A stretch of 64,000 nucleotides of DNA from Putridiphycobacter roseus (GCF_003234935.1 NZ_QKSB01000002.1:372001-436000), one strand, 5' to 3'. Positions 19,892 through 29,362 are shown, numbered from the stretch's first letter. Program-made: numbers and translations. The notes: generated by a model not told the origin, from the letters alone.

Positions 19892-20737
19892 TTAAAAATC
19901 AACGGTGTCCGGATTTAATCCCGAGTATCCTAAATCATCTATTTGGCTGATTAAATCCATATCACTGGATGAAATTTCAAAATCGAAAACTTCAAAATTT
20001 TCTTGTATGCGACTTGGTGTAACTGATTTTGGTAATGGGAGCACATGATTTTGTAAAGCCCAACGAATACAAATTTGTGCCACTGATTTATGATGCTTTT
20101 CGGCAATTACTTTCAATACTTCATGCCCAAAAACATCTCCTTTTCCAAATGGTCTCCACCCTTCTACCAAAATATTGTTTTCAAAACAAAATTTTACACA
20201 TTCACTTTGTGTAAAGCCTGGGTGAAACTCTATTTGATTTACCGCTGGCATAACCGTGGCATTTTGCATTAAAGACTCTAAATGATGTGGTAAAAAATTA
20301 CTGACACCTATGGCCTTTATTTTCCCTGCCGCGTAAAGTTGTTCCATGGCACGCCAAGTATTTGCATTAATGTCTCGCCAATTGTCAAATTGATGGGCAT
20401 TCGCTGGCCAATGAATTAAATATAAATCCAAGTATTCCAGACCTAAGTCCTGTAGTGTCTTTTCAAATGCATCTAATGTAGATTGATACCCTCTTTCTGT
20501 GTTCCAGACTTTACTAGTTACAAATATTTTTGCGCGATCCACGCCACACAACTGAACCCCTTTACCAACACCCACTTCATTTTCATATATCGCTGCGGTA
20601 TCCATATGCCTATACCCAACTTCTATTGCTTTCTTTATGGCATTGATTGCCATTTCTCCATCTGGAGTTTTGTAAGTACCAAAACCTATGGAAGGAATTT
20701 TTACGCCATTGTTCAGTTCAAAATATTTTTTTATCAT
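19892..20737 (-). CDS. Aldo/keto reductase
   Basis: NADPH-dependent carbonyl reductase of 281 residues, cytoplasmic. The full catalytic tetrad is visible: D46 and Y51 (MDTAAIYENE), K76 (VTSKVWN) and H109 (LIHWP). PLPKSVTPSRIQEN in the C-terminal part is the NADPH 2'-phosphate-binding region. Closest in look to the AKR5 (2,5-diketo-gluconate/methylglyoxal reductase) group. No operon partner is apparent. Confidence 0.94.
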   Translation of the reverse strand: MIKKYFELNNGVKIPSIGFGTYKTPDGEMAINAIKKAIEVGYRHMDTAAIYENEVGVGKGVQLCGVDRAKIFVTSKVWNTERGYQSTLDAFEKTLQDLGLEYLDLYLIHWPANAHQFDNWRDINANTWRAMEQLYAAGKIKAIGVSNFLPHHLESLMQNATVMPAVNQIEFHPGFTQSECVKFCFENNILVEGWRPFGKGDVFGHEVLKVIAEKHHKSVAQICIRWALQNHVLPLPKSVTPSRIQENFEVFDFEISSSDMDLISQIDDLGYSGLNPDTVDF

Positions 20738-20999
20738 TTCATTATTTTTTAGTCAACCTGTATGAAAACTAGGGGATCTTACAAAATAAACCGCAAAGAG
20801 AACTGCTAAACACATCCAACAATTTGCGTTCATTTATTCCAGTTGGTTTTATTCAAATATATCTATTCAATTTTACAATTACAAGCATAACACTTAGAGG
20901 ATGTGCAGGACATTAAACTAAAAACAGCAGTCATTTTAAAACCTTCTAGACAATAAGCAACACAATCTTAGTAGCGTTAAACTTAAATTTGGTCAATTA

Positions 21000-21917
21000 T
21001 TAATTGTTTTTCGCCAGATAAAACTCCTGTCCGTCGTATACGCAAGTAGTATTTGGAAATACACTTTGGGCTTCTGACAGTAATTCATCCGTATTACGGT
21101 ACCGGGCTGAAAAATGGCCTAATAACAAATGCCCGACTTGCGCAGCCTTCGCTAAAGTAGCAGCTTGTAATGCAGTGGTATGGAAAGTGGCTTTAGCGCG
21201 GTCTTTCTCTTTTTCCAAAAAGGTGGCTTCGTGGTATAAATAATCTACGCCCTGAATTTCATCTACTAATCTAGTTAAATACTTAGTATCTGTACAAAAA
21301 GCGTAAGACTTGGGCTTGGGCGGATCAAAGGTAGCATCTTCGTTAGGCATGGTAATTTCTCCACGCATAACATCTTTACCTGCTTTTAAAGCTAAAATTT
21401 CTGGTATGGTTAAATCAAATTCTTTAATGGCTTCTGGGTCCACTCCTCTTTCTTTTATTTTTTCTTCAAACAAGAAGCCATAGCAACTAATTCGGTGTTT
21501 CAAAGGAATGGCTTTTACCGTCATTACCTTATCTTCCAATACCAAAGTAGTAGTTTTTGCAGTTAAGTGATGAAAAATAAGTTCAAAATTCAATTTTACG
21601 TACGTTAATTCAAATTGTTGTTTGAGGATTAATTCCAATTCAGGAGCAGCAAAAATATGCATAGCATTCACCCTACCCAATAAATTCATGGAGGACAATA
21701 AGCCAACCAATCCTAAATAATGGTCGCCATGTAAATGAGAAATAAAAATGTATTGAATGCGTTGAAATTTCACCCCATATCTACGCACTTGCAATTGCGT
21801 CCCTTCTCCGCAATCAATTAAAATTCTCCTTTCGTTAAAGTTCAAGTATTGGGCTGTCACGCCTCTTTTTAAAGTAGGTGTCGCTGCGCCAGAACCGAGA
21901 ATTGTTAGTTTAATCAT
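21000..21917 (-). CDS. rnz: Ribonuclease Z
   Basis: tRNA 3'-processing endonuclease of the metallo-beta-lactamase fold, 305 residues. The zinc-binding HLHGDH motif is at 61-66. Further ligands are in FCTDTKY and the C-terminal GHFSARY (the AxDxG-type region). The long insertion between the HxHxDH motif and the C-terminal ligands forms the family's flexible tRNA-binding arm. It lies 134 bp before the end of ffh on the same strand; a separate promoter is likely. Confidence 0.96.
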   Translation of the reverse strand: MIKLTILGSGAATPTLKRGVTAQYLNFNERRILIDCGEGTQLQVRRYGVKFQRIQYIFISHLHGDHYLGLVGLLSSMNLLGRVNAMHIFAAPELELILKQQFELTYVKLNFELIFHHLTAKTTTLVLEDKVMTVKAIPLKHRISCYGFLFEEKIKERGVDPEAIKEFDLTIPEILALKAGKDVMRGEITMPNEDATFDPPKPKSYAFCTDTKYLTRLVDEIQGVDYLYHEATFLEKEKDRAKATFHTTALQAATLAKAAQVGHLLLGHFSARYRNTDELLSEAQSVFPNTTCVYDGQEFYLAKNN

Positions 21918-22051
21918 TTTTTAGCTACTAAATTGCTAGCCCCTAGATTCAGCAGCTTATCAACTAGTCTAGGTTCTAGAAAACTACGGTCTTAAATATA
22001 TACGTATTGATGCGACAAGGATTCTGGGTGCATAGAAAAGGCACTGTGTGC

Positions 22052-23407
22052 TTACATTCCTGGCATTCCCATACCACCACGCATGCCTTTCATTTGCTTC
22101 ATCATACTCATCATGTTCTTTTTGTTTGACATGAGGTGCATCATTTTTTTGGTTTCATTGAATTGCTTTAATAGCTTATTTACTTCTTCAATTTTATTCC
22201 CTGATCCGTTGGCAATTCTTTTTTTACGAGAGCCGTTAATCAAAGAAGGTTCGCCACGTTCAGCTGGGGTCATGGATTGAATAATTGCTTCAATGCCTTT
22301 AAAAGCGTCGTCATCAATATCCACATCTTTCATGGCTTTTCCCATACCTGGAATCATGCCCATTAAATCTTTTACGTTACCCATTTTTTTGATTTGTTGT
22401 AATTGCTGATAAAAATCATCCAAATCAAATTTATTTTGGGCTATCTTCTTTTGTAGTTTTTTTGCTTCTTTTTCGTCAAATTGTTCTTGGGCTTTTTCCA
22501 CCAAAGAAACAACATCTCCCATTCCTAAAATACGGTCAGCCATACGAGAAGGATAAAATATATCCAAGGCATCCATTTTCTCACCAGTACCGACAAATTT
22601 AATAGGCTTATCCACTACCGTTTTAATAGTCAATGCAGCACCACCACGGGTATCACCATCTAACTTAGTTAAGATTACACCGTCGAAATTAATTTTATCG
22701 TTAAATGCTTTTGCTGTATTAACAGCATCTTGCCCAGTCATGGCATCTACCACAAAGAGAGTTTCAGTAGGATTTATTGCTTGTTTTACCGCTGCAATTT
22801 CATCCATCATTTTTTCATCAATCGCTAAACGACCAGCAGTATCGACAATTACAACATTAAATCCATTTGACTTAGCGTATGTTATGGCAGCTTGTGCAAT
22901 TTTAACCGGATCTTTTTCTTCTCTATTCGAAAATACTTCTACCCCTAATTGTTCTCCCAATACATGTAATTGGTCAATTGCAGCAGGACGGTATACATCA
23001 CAAGCGACTAACAAAGGATTTTTTCTTTGTTTGTTTTTTAACCAATTTGCCAATTTACCAGAGAAGGTTGTTTTACCAGACCCTTGTAAACCTGACATTA
23101 AAATAATACCTGGATTACCCTTGAAGTTAATATCTTCATGCTCTCCCCCCATTAATTCCACCAATTCTTCGTGACAAATTTTTGTCAACAATTGGCTTGG
23201 AGAAACGGTGGTCAATACATTCCTACCAATGGCTTTATCCTTTACTTTAGTAGTAAATTCTTTTGCTGTTTTAAAGTTAACATCCGCATCTAATAAAGCC
23301 CTTCTTACTTCTTTTAAAGTTTCAGCAACATTAATTTCAGTAATTTGTCCTTGTCCTTTAAGGACTTTAAACGCTCTATCAAATCTTTCACTTAAATTTT
23401 CAAACAT
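22052..23407 (-). CDS. ffh: Signal recognition particle GTPase Ffh
   Basis: Binds signal sequences on the ribosome together with 4.5S RNA and delivers them to FtsY at the membrane. 451 residues. The N domain is followed by the G domain (GLQGSGKTT at 106-114, then DTAGR, TKLDGDTRGGAA) and a methionine-rich M domain ending in MGMPGM. GDVVSLVEKAQE marks the G-M linker. A good promoter precedes it (see 23433-23461). Confidence 0.98.
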   Translation of the reverse strand: MFENLSERFDRAFKVLKGQGQITEINVAETLKEVRRALLDADVNFKTAKEFTTKVKDKAIGRNVLTTVSPSQLLTKICHEELVELMGGEHEDINFKGNPGIILMSGLQGSGKTTFSGKLANWLKNKQRKNPLLVACDVYRPAAIDQLHVLGEQLGVEVFSNREEKDPVKIAQAAITYAKSNGFNVVIVDTAGRLAIDEKMMDEIAAVKQAINPTETLFVVDAMTGQDAVNTAKAFNDKINFDGVILTKLDGDTRGGAALTIKTVVDKPIKFVGTGEKMDALDIFYPSRMADRILGMGDVVSLVEKAQEQFDEKEAKKLQKKIAQNKFDLDDFYQQLQQIKKMGNVKDLMGMIPGMGKAMKDVDIDDDAFKGIEAIIQSMTPAERGEPSLINGSRKKRIANGSGNKIEEVNKLLKQFNETKKMMHLMSNKKNMMSMMKQMKGMRGGMGMPGM

Positions 23408-23432
23408 GGGTGTTGGTCTTATTTTAGATTGG

Positions 23433-23461
23433 CAAAGTTAAGGAATTTTTAAAGAAAGCAA
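23433..23461 (-). promoter_or_regulatory. ffh promoter
   Basis: Read on the minus strand: TTG (23461-23459), 18 bases, then TAACTTTG (23440-23433), a perfect Bacteroidota -7 element, 25 bp before the ffh ATG. Confidence 0.75.
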
Positions 23462-23581
23462 AAGCCGAAGGCGAAACAGTTGAAAAAAAATGAATTTAGT
23501 AGGCGTGCGGAAGGAATTGGAATGTTAAAGATTAGCACAAGTAAGCATAGTCCAACCTCTTATTCTTCGCATTGCTTTCCG

Positions 23582-23977
23582 TTATTCTGTATAAACTGTG
23601 CGTATATCTACCCCCATTAAAGTGGCTTTTTTATGGCCCGTTACTTTAAACTCAAAAGCATGATCAACGGCATGTGCAGCAATACTTTTTTCATACATTA
23701 CAAATTCAGTATTGTCTGAAAATTTTAATTCAAACTCTACCTTGTCAATTTTTTTAGCACTGGCATTCTTTAAATTACCATTTATGCTCCATCTACCTAA
23801 AAAGTTTTGTTTCGCCTCATAATCTAACAACCTCAATTCTGAAGTAGTTAAAATTTTAGCACTAGCCGCTTCGTTGACATCTAATTCTTCTTCCTCATTG
23901 CCACTGGGTATTAAAAAAAATGCAATCATAAATACGACCAAACCTCCAACTAATATGCCTATCCTTTTCTTATTCAT
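23582..23977 (-). CDS. Small membrane-anchored hypothetical protein
   Basis: 131 residues from MNKKRIGILVGG. The longer frame back to 24031 is rejected because a perfect -7 element (TATATTTG, 24009-24002) lies inside it. The N-terminus has one membrane segment (GILVGGLVVFMIAFFLIP) and an acidic linker (NEEEELDVNEAA). A soluble domain follows with alternating strands (FLGRWSINGNLKNASAKKIDKVEFELKF), resembling a Bacteroidota beta-sandwich of unknown function. No family recognised with confidence. Confidence 0.75.
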   Translation of the reverse strand: MNKKRIGILVGGLVVFMIAFFLIPSGNEEEELDVNEAASAKILTTSELRLLDYEAKQNFLGRWSINGNLKNASAKKIDKVEFELKFSDNTEFVMYEKSIAAHAVDHAFEFKVTGHKKATLMGVDIRTVYTE

Positions 23978-24001
23978 ACACCACTGATATTTAATATATA
24001 A

Positions 24002-24009
24002 CAAATATA
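24002..24009 (-). promoter_or_regulatory. -7 promoter element
   Basis: TATATTTG on the minus strand, 24 bp before the ATG at 23977. It supports that start over the upstream ATG at 24031. Confidence 0.5.
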
Positions 24010-24064
24010 AAAAAAGCACCCCATTTAACATGAGATGCCTTAAAAAATAATGTTATATTTTTAT

Positions 24065-24895
24065 TTAGTTAATACCACCAAGTGTGAAAACAGATTTTGC
24101 ATTTTCTGAAATCAACAATTGCGCATCATAATTTGGCATTAAAGAAGTGTACAATACATTTAAATCCCATAAATTTGGATTTTTATACCATTCATCAATT
24201 TGCATTTTAATATCAATTGTTTTAGCAGCATCTGCCGTAAAACTTGAATTGGCTAATTTTACAAAAACATAGTTGGTCGTAACTTCTCCTGTACTTTGAT
24301 TTTTCGTAGCACTACCATTATGGAAGTTATAAGACAAAGTATCGTCATTTGAATTAATATACCTACCGTCCATTTGCATTTGATGGTAACCGCCACCAAT
24401 CATATCGGGCCAATTCCAAACTGCTTGGTTTAAATCAGTGTATGCACCTGAAACATTATCTTCGGCAGTAAAACCGTAGTTAAAACCTACACCTGTATAT
24501 TCCCCTGGATTAATTTTTGTAGCCAAGACAGTGGACAAACTATTCGCATCTGACAAGTCAATTAAGTGATGCATATCAATCAACACACTATCACCGTCTG
24601 CCTTATAAAAACGCACATCTGAAATGGAGTATCTTAAACGAATAATACTCAATTTTTCACCATGTTCGTTTGTAAATTTAATTTCATCCAAATCATCAGC
24701 TGTTACAGCTACATCATTAAATTCTTGCGTAAACTTTAAAGTAATATTTTGATCATAAGTACAAGATTGATCATCCTTTTTTGCTTCTTCATTATAGTTA
24801 AAAGCTGTTTCATCTGTACATCCTTCTTTTTTACAAGATGTAAAAGCCAATGTTAAACCGGCCAATACCAAAGTGGTTATTTTTATTGTTTTCAT
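24065..24895 (-). CDS. MbnP-like lipoprotein (putative copper-binding)
   Basis: Lipoprotein of 276 residues (lipobox FTSC, C20). It opens with a short Cys-bracketed motif (CTDETAFNYNEEAKKDD..C) common in secreted Bacteroidota proteins. The rest matches MbnP-type domains: ITLKFTQEFNDVAV, IIRLRYSISDVRFYKADG, the MIGGGYHQMQMDGRY segment and WYKNPNLWDL. MbnP family proteins bind copper and usually work with the di-haem protein MbnH, which is not present here. It is third in an apparent operon with genes 24916 and 25884. Confidence 0.75.
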   Translation of the reverse strand: MKTIKITTLVLAGLTLAFTSCKKEGCTDETAFNYNEEAKKDDQSCTYDQNITLKFTQEFNDVAVTADDLDEIKFTNEHGEKLSIIRLRYSISDVRFYKADGDSVLIDMHHLIDLSDANSLSTVLATKINPGEYTGVGFNYGFTAEDNVSGAYTDLNQAVWNWPDMIGGGYHQMQMDGRYINSNDDTLSYNFHNGSATKNQSTGEVTTNYVFVKLANSSFTADAAKTIDIKMQIDEWYKNPNLWDLNVLYTSLMPNYDAQLLISENAKSVFTLGGIN

Positions 24896-24915
24896 TTTAT
24901 ACTGTTTTTATTATT

Positions 24916-25839
24916 TTAATTAAACACATAGGTCAATCCTATGTTAATTCTATTTTGTGTGAGTAATTCATTCTCGCCGTTCAATTGTTGGTGCACCACC
25001 GGCTGAAAGTCTAAATGAAACATGGTGTTTTGTGTCATCCATTTCACCCCAAGATTGGCAAAATAAATAGTTCCACCAGTGGTTTCAAACACTTCATATG
25101 CTTCATCATAACCTGCCCATTCGGCATAAGCACCAGCCAAAAACAAAAGAGAGGTTTTATTTAAGTCGAGTTTATAAATAAAATCTACCCTTGAATTAAC
25201 TGTTTCACCATATTTATAATGGTATTCGTTAAACCCATTTTTTTTATAATTCAAAGAGGTGAAAAAACTCCAATCCTTATAAGTCAACCTATAGTTTACA
25301 AAAGCCATCACACTATTCGCTCCTGTACCTGGCTGAAAATCAAGATTAGGTATAAAACTCTCTGAGGTTAAATTAATCAACCCTAAGCGATATTTAAATC
25401 CCCCTCCTACAGTCAATCTTGCGTCTACAACTTTACCTTTATTAAAATTAAAATTATAACCAAGTAATAAAGTTGGATCGGAAATACCACTTAAGCTAAA
25501 CCTTTTATCCCCATCTAAGGTTTGAATGTTATTCGTAAATGGCAGTACAAAAGAAAACTGAAGCTTGTCATAAAAGAAAAAATCTCCCCTTAACTCTAAA
25601 GTTTGGTACCTCTCCACCACCGACTTTCCCCAAATACCTTGATCGGAAGAATGCCCACTATGCTTCATTACCAACTCCCCCAACTGGTTGTAAGTTCCTA
25701 ATGTTTTTCTTTGTCTAGCATATACGCTAAGTCTATTCTTTGTGCTATTTAATCCGACTGGGGAATATATATTACACCCATCACATGCGTATGTAGTACT
25801 AGAAAATAGTAACAACATACTCAATATTTTTATTCTCAT
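24916..25839 (-). CDS. Outer-membrane beta-barrel protein of the MbnP locus
   Basis: 307 residues with a signal peptide (MRIKILSMLLLFSSTTYACDGC) and alternating amphipathic strands through to the C-terminus (RINIGLTYVFN, with a terminal Phe-Asn rather than Phe). CDGCNIY right after the signal and HSGHSSDQG near residue 61 offer Cys and His side chains that could bind metal. Gap to the MbnP-like gene is 20 bp, so co-transcription is likely. Probably an outer-membrane partner for metal or ligand transfer; the exact role is unknown. Confidence 0.7.
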   Translation of the reverse strand: MRIKILSMLLLFSSTTYACDGCNIYSPVGLNSTKNRLSVYARQRKTLGTYNQLGELVMKHSGHSSDQGIWGKSVVERYQTLELRGDFFFYDKLQFSFVLPFTNNIQTLDGDKRFSLSGISDPTLLLGYNFNFNKGKVVDARLTVGGGFKYRLGLINLTSESFIPNLDFQPGTGANSVMAFVNYRLTYKDWSFFTSLNYKKNGFNEYHYKYGETVNSRVDFIYKLDLNKTSLLFLAGAYAEWAGYDEAYEVFETTGGTIYFANLGVKWMTQNTMFHLDFQPVVHQQLNGENELLTQNRINIGLTYVFN

Positions 25840-25883
25840 TCTGTTTATTTATCTATAATTGATGAAGTTTTCTTTTCAAAATA

Positions 25884-26246
25884 TTAAGATAGATATCGGG
25901 GCGGAATAAAAATTGCATTTATATAATGATGCACATCTCTTACCAATAAAAAGGATAGAGATTTGACCTCTTGCCTAGCCAAGAAAGGGGCTTGAATAGA
26001 TTTGGGTAAACGGTTAAAAGCAATTGGCAAATAAATATAACTTGTCAAGTCATTTTTTTCAGCAGGTGATTGGCTTTCTTCAAGCTGAAGCTGTGTCTTT
26101 AGGTAACAATGACCAGCACAATGTAATTCTGGCTTGTCTTTATTCACGCAATGTAAATCCGTTATTTCCGCTTGGTTTTGATAAAAGTTAAGCACCTTAA
26201 CAGTAGGAAACAACAAAACAGTCAATATAAATATTGCCATTACCAT
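25884..26246 (-). CDS. Small Cys/His-containing membrane protein
   Basis: About 120 residues from MVMAIFILTVLLFPTVKVLNF. The longer frame to 26276 would start at or before the expected transcription start, since a perfect -7 box lies at 26278-26285. One N-terminal membrane segment is followed by LHCVNKDKPELHCAGHCYLK, with three Cys and two His in 20 residues. Similar short Cys motifs occur in small Bacteroidota proteins near metal uptake genes. It is the first gene of the MbnP locus. Metal binding is inferred, not shown. Confidence 0.65.
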   Translation of the reverse strand: MVMAIFILTVLLFPTVKVLNFYQNQAEITDLHCVNKDKPELHCAGHCYLKTQLQLEESQSPAEKNDLTSYIYLPIAFNRLPKSIQAPFLARQEVKSLSFLLVRDVHHYINAIFIPPRYLS

Positions 26247-26277
26247 TGCTATCACTTTATTCCCTAACATTACCATA

Positions 26278-26285
26278 CAAAGATA
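26278..26285 (-). promoter_or_regulatory. -7 promoter element of the MbnP locus
   Basis: TATCTTTG on the minus strand, a perfect TAnnTTTG match, 32 bp before the chosen start at 26246. No clear -33 TTG at the ideal distance. Confidence 0.5.
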
Positions 26286-26389
26286 AGTCTAATTTATATA
26301 ATTTTAAATGACAATTATCACATAAGCAATTATTCGCAGGTCTTATTTTACATTTTTATAAAAAAAACTGGTAATTCTCTTCATTATTG

Positions 26390-26410
26390 ATAGTAATACT
26401 ATTATATTTG
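26390..26410 (+). promoter_or_regulatory. TetR operator plus -7 element of the SulP/carbonic anhydrase operon
   Basis: The 13-bp perfect palindrome ATAGTAATACTAT (26390-26402) directly abuts TATATTTG (26403-26410), a perfect -7 element, 18 bp before the TetR start. The identical 13-mer occurs at 34020-34032 in front of the ABC exporter operon. Likely binding site of the TetR regulator encoded at 26429. Confidence 0.75.
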
Positions 26411-26428
26411 CACAAGTATATATTAAAC

Positions 26429-27097
26429 ATGAAGAATCTACAAATACATATCACTGTAAGTGAGGACCTTTACCTAAAAAACCCTGAATCCTCTGTTTTG
26501 GGGAAAAAAATTGTATCTAAGAGTATTGAATTGATTGATCAATTGGGTTTTGAAGCATTTACCTTTAAAAAATTAGGTATTGCTATTGGCTCTCCAGAAA
26601 GCTCTGTTTACCGTTATTTCGACTCTAAACGTTCCTTATTGGTTTATTTATATGCTTGGTATTGGAGTTGGATGGAATACCGATTAGTTTTTGGGACCAT
26701 CAACCATACTTCAGCCAAAGAAAAGCTAAAAAGTGCCATTACTTTATTGTGCAGTCCAATTGAAACAGATCAAACATTCGAGCACATTGATGAAGTAATA
26801 CTGAATAGAATAATTGTTGCGGAATCCATCAAAGTTTCCCACAATAAAACGGTAGACGAACAAAACCAAAAAGGACTTTTTAATCCGTTCAAACAAGTAA
26901 TTGAAAGAGTGAGTGCGTTTATCTCACAAATCAACCCTGATTATCCATACCCAAACATGTTGGTGTTTGCCATGGTAGATGGCGCTATTGAACAATCTCA
27001 TTTTGCCTCTCATTTTCCTAAAACCACGGACGAGATTAACAGCAAAACGATAATTGCTGATTTTTATACCGATTTAATTTTTAAAGCCATCCAATAA
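26429..27097 (+). CDS. TetR/AcrR family transcriptional regulator
   Basis: 222 residues from the ATG at 26429 (MKNLQIHITVSEDLY). The frame is open further upstream, but that part contains the promoter and operator. The helix-turn-helix is at about 45-70 (FTFKKLGIAIGSPESSVYRYFDSK, with a Ser-rich recognition turn). The C-terminal domain carries a conserved aromatic stretch (YAWYWSWMEYRL). The SulP gene begins 14 bp after its stop, so it heads this operon. A palindrome at its promoter is shared with the exporter operon at 34 kb. Confidence 0.9.
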   Translation: MKNLQIHITVSEDLYLKNPESSVLGKKIVSKSIELIDQLGFEAFTFKKLGIAIGSPESSVYRYFDSKRSLLVYLYAWYWSWMEYRLVFGTINHTSAKEKLKSAITLLCSPIETDQTFEHIDEVILNRIIVAESIKVSHNKTVDEQNQKGLFNPFKQVIERVSAFISQINPDYPYPNMLVFAMVDGAIEQSHFASHFPKTTDEINSKTIIADFYTDLIFKAIQ

Positions 27098-27110
27098 TTT
27101 CAATCCAATT

Positions 27111-28718
27111 ATGCAAAGTAAAATAAACAACCTCAACCCTTTTAAAAATTTAAACAAAGATATACCTGCCAGTGTGGTGGTATTCTTAGTAGCACTTCCT
27201 TTATGTTTAGGCATAGCCTTAGCGTCTGGTGCTCCCCCATTAGCTGGAATTATTTCAGGTATAATTGGCGGTATAGTCGTGGGCTCTTTAAGTGGTTCAC
27301 CTTTAGGCGTGAGTGGACCTGCTGCCGGATTAGCTGTCATTGTTTTTGAAGCCATTAAAGGATTTGGTGGAATTGAAGGTGGCGGATTTGAGATCTTTTT
27401 GGTCGCAGTAATGTTAGCTGGTATTATTCAAATAATAATGGGGATTTTACGTGCCGGTATTATTGCCTATTACTTTCCTTCCTCTGTCATACATGGTATG
27501 TTGGCAGGGATAGGGATATTAATTTTCTTAAAACAAATCCCACATGCTTTTGGATACGACAAAGACCCTGAAGGAGACTTTGAATTTTTCCAAAGAGACA
27601 ATGAAAATACCTTTTCAGAATTAGCCAACATGTTCAACTTTGTTAGTCCAGGGGTAATAATCATTACAGCTATCTCTCTTGTCATTCTTATTGGTTGGCA
27701 AGCAAAAATCATTCAAAAAAATAAAATTCTAAGCTTAATTCCTGGTCCCTTATTAGCGGTAGTTGCTGGTATCGTTTTAAACATACTATTTAAGGGAAAT
27801 ACAGATTTAGCTATTGCAAAAGAACACTTAGTAGACTTACCTATTGCTTCGTCAACCAGTGACTTTTTGTCGAACTTTAAAAGACCAAATTTTAGCGCCT
27901 TAAAAGACCCTCAAGTTTACATTACCGCAATTGTAATTGCTGCCATTGCGAGTATTGAAACCCTACTTTGTGTCGAAGCCTCAGATAAGCAAGATGATTT
28001 AAAAAGAATTACCCCTACCAACAAAGAACTTAGAGCGCAAGGAATTGGTAACTTAATTTCAGGTTTTATTGGTGGATTACCTATCACACAAGTAATTGTT
28101 CGAAGTTCGGCAAACCAGCAGGCTGGTGGAAAAACCAAAGCATCTACTATACTTCATGGTTTCTTATTGTTAATCAGTATCATTACCATTCCTTTTTTAT
28201 TAAACATGATTCCCTTAGCTACCTTAGCGGCTATTTTATTAGTGGTTGGATTTAAACTAGCAAAACCTGCTTTATTCAGAAAAATGTATCGCCAAGGTTT
28301 AGGACAATTCTTACCATTCTTAATCACAGTATTAGGTATTCTTTTTACCGATTTGTTAATGGGAATTGGCATGGGATTGGTGGTAGCCATCTTTATAATA
28401 TTAAGAAATAATTTTAAGGTTCCTTTTGAACTATCTGGGGACTTAGTGGAAGATGGTAAGAAAAAAATTATCATCACTTTATCCGAAGACGTTACTTTTT
28501 TAAACAAGGCATCTGTATTAAACACCTTGAGTAAAATTCCAGATAATTCCATAGTAATCATTGATGGTTCTAAAACCCAATTTATTCATTATGATGTAAT
28601 AGAGATATTCGAAAACTTTGCCATCAATGCAAAATCAAGAGATATAAATTTAAGCGTCAAAGGACTAGACGTCACCAAATCAAAAAGTCCATTGCAACAT
28701 TTTAAAATTTCAAACTAA
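27111..28718 (+). CDS. SulP family anion transporter (likely bicarbonate or sulfate)
   Basis: Inner-membrane transporter of 535 residues in the SLC26/SulP family. The N-terminal DIPASVVVFLVALPLCLGIALASGAPP is the family signature before about 12 membrane segments. The C-terminal region from about residue 445 (KKKIIITLSEDVTFLNK..) resembles a STAS domain. A carbonic anhydrase gene follows by 8 bp, which favours bicarbonate as substrate, as in known SulP-carbonic anhydrase pairs and fusions. Direct sequence evidence for the substrate is lacking. Confidence 0.92.
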   Translation: MQSKINNLNPFKNLNKDIPASVVVFLVALPLCLGIALASGAPPLAGIISGIIGGIVVGSLSGSPLGVSGPAAGLAVIVFEAIKGFGGIEGGGFEIFLVAVMLAGIIQIIMGILRAGIIAYYFPSSVIHGMLAGIGILIFLKQIPHAFGYDKDPEGDFEFFQRDNENTFSELANMFNFVSPGVIIITAISLVILIGWQAKIIQKNKILSLIPGPLLAVVAGIVLNILFKGNTDLAIAKEHLVDLPIASSTSDFLSNFKRPNFSALKDPQVYITAIVIAAIASIETLLCVEASDKQDDLKRITPTNKELRAQGIGNLISGFIGGLPITQVIVRSSANQQAGGKTKASTILHGFLLLISIITIPFLLNMIPLATLAAILLVVGFKLAKPALFRKMYRQGLGQFLPFLITVLGILFTDLLMGIGMGLVVAIFIILRNNFKVPFELSGDLVEDGKKKIIITLSEDVTFLNKASVLNTLSKIPDNSIVIIDGSKTQFIHYDVIEIFENFAINAKSRDINLSVKGLDVTKSKSPLQHFKISN

Positions 28719-28726
28719 ATAAAAAT

Positions 28727-29338
28727 ATGAGAACTCAGACTAAAGCCATACAAGAACATTTAACGCCAGCAGACGCGAAAAGAATATTGACAGAAGGCAA
28801 TCAAAGATTTACAGCCAATGTAAAGGCACAAAGAAATTTACAATCCCAAGTGTTTGAAACCAGTGCTGGACAGTTTCCATTTGCTGTGATATTAAGCTGT
28901 ATAGATTCTAGAGTACCTGCTGAATTAGTTTTTGACCAAGGAATTGGTGACATTTTCAGTACACGTGTTGCGGGAAACATTATCAACGAAGATGTTTTAG
29001 GTTCTATGGAATACGCTTGCGCTGTAGCAGGATCTAAAATTGTAGTCGTGATGGGACACACTAAGTGTGGTGCTGTTACCTCTGCATGTAATCGTGTGGA
29101 GATGGGGAATATTACGGCATTATTGTCTAAAATAAAACCAGCTGTAGATAAAGTTCATCCTGCTAAAACAGATTTGACGGATGCTGAAATTGAAGAAGTA
29201 AGTATTGAAAACGTAAAACATTCTATTGATGAAATTCGCGCACACAGTCCGATTTTAGCAAATTTAGAAAAAGAAGGTAAAATTGCCATTGTTGGGGCAA
29301 ACTACAGTGTAGATTCTGGAGAAGTTCATTTTATGTAA
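28727..29338 (+). CDS. Beta-class carbonic anhydrase (SulP-linked)
   Basis: 203 residues, cytoplasmic. Zinc ligands C58, H111 and C114 (SCIDSR, GHTKCGAV) and the Asp60-Arg62 dyad are intact. It follows the SulP transporter by 8 bp and ends the TetR-SulP-CA operon before a strong terminator. It probably interconverts imported bicarbonate and CO2. It belongs to a different subgroup from the enzyme at 1141 (EGNQRFTANV start, RVAGNIINEDVLGS). Confidence 0.96.
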   Translation: MRTQTKAIQEHLTPADAKRILTEGNQRFTANVKAQRNLQSQVFETSAGQFPFAVILSCIDSRVPAELVFDQGIGDIFSTRVAGNIINEDVLGSMEYACAVAGSKIVVVMGHTKCGAVTSACNRVEMGNITALLSKIKPAVDKVHPAKTDLTDAEIEEVSIENVKHSIDEIRAHSPILANLEKEGKIAIVGANYSVDSGEVHFM

Positions 29339-29362
29339 TTCCACGCTATTCGAAAACGAATG

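Noticed and set aside
22740..23174. 144-codon plus-strand frame opposite ffh
   Set aside because: Antisense to the conserved Ffh G domain; no independent support.
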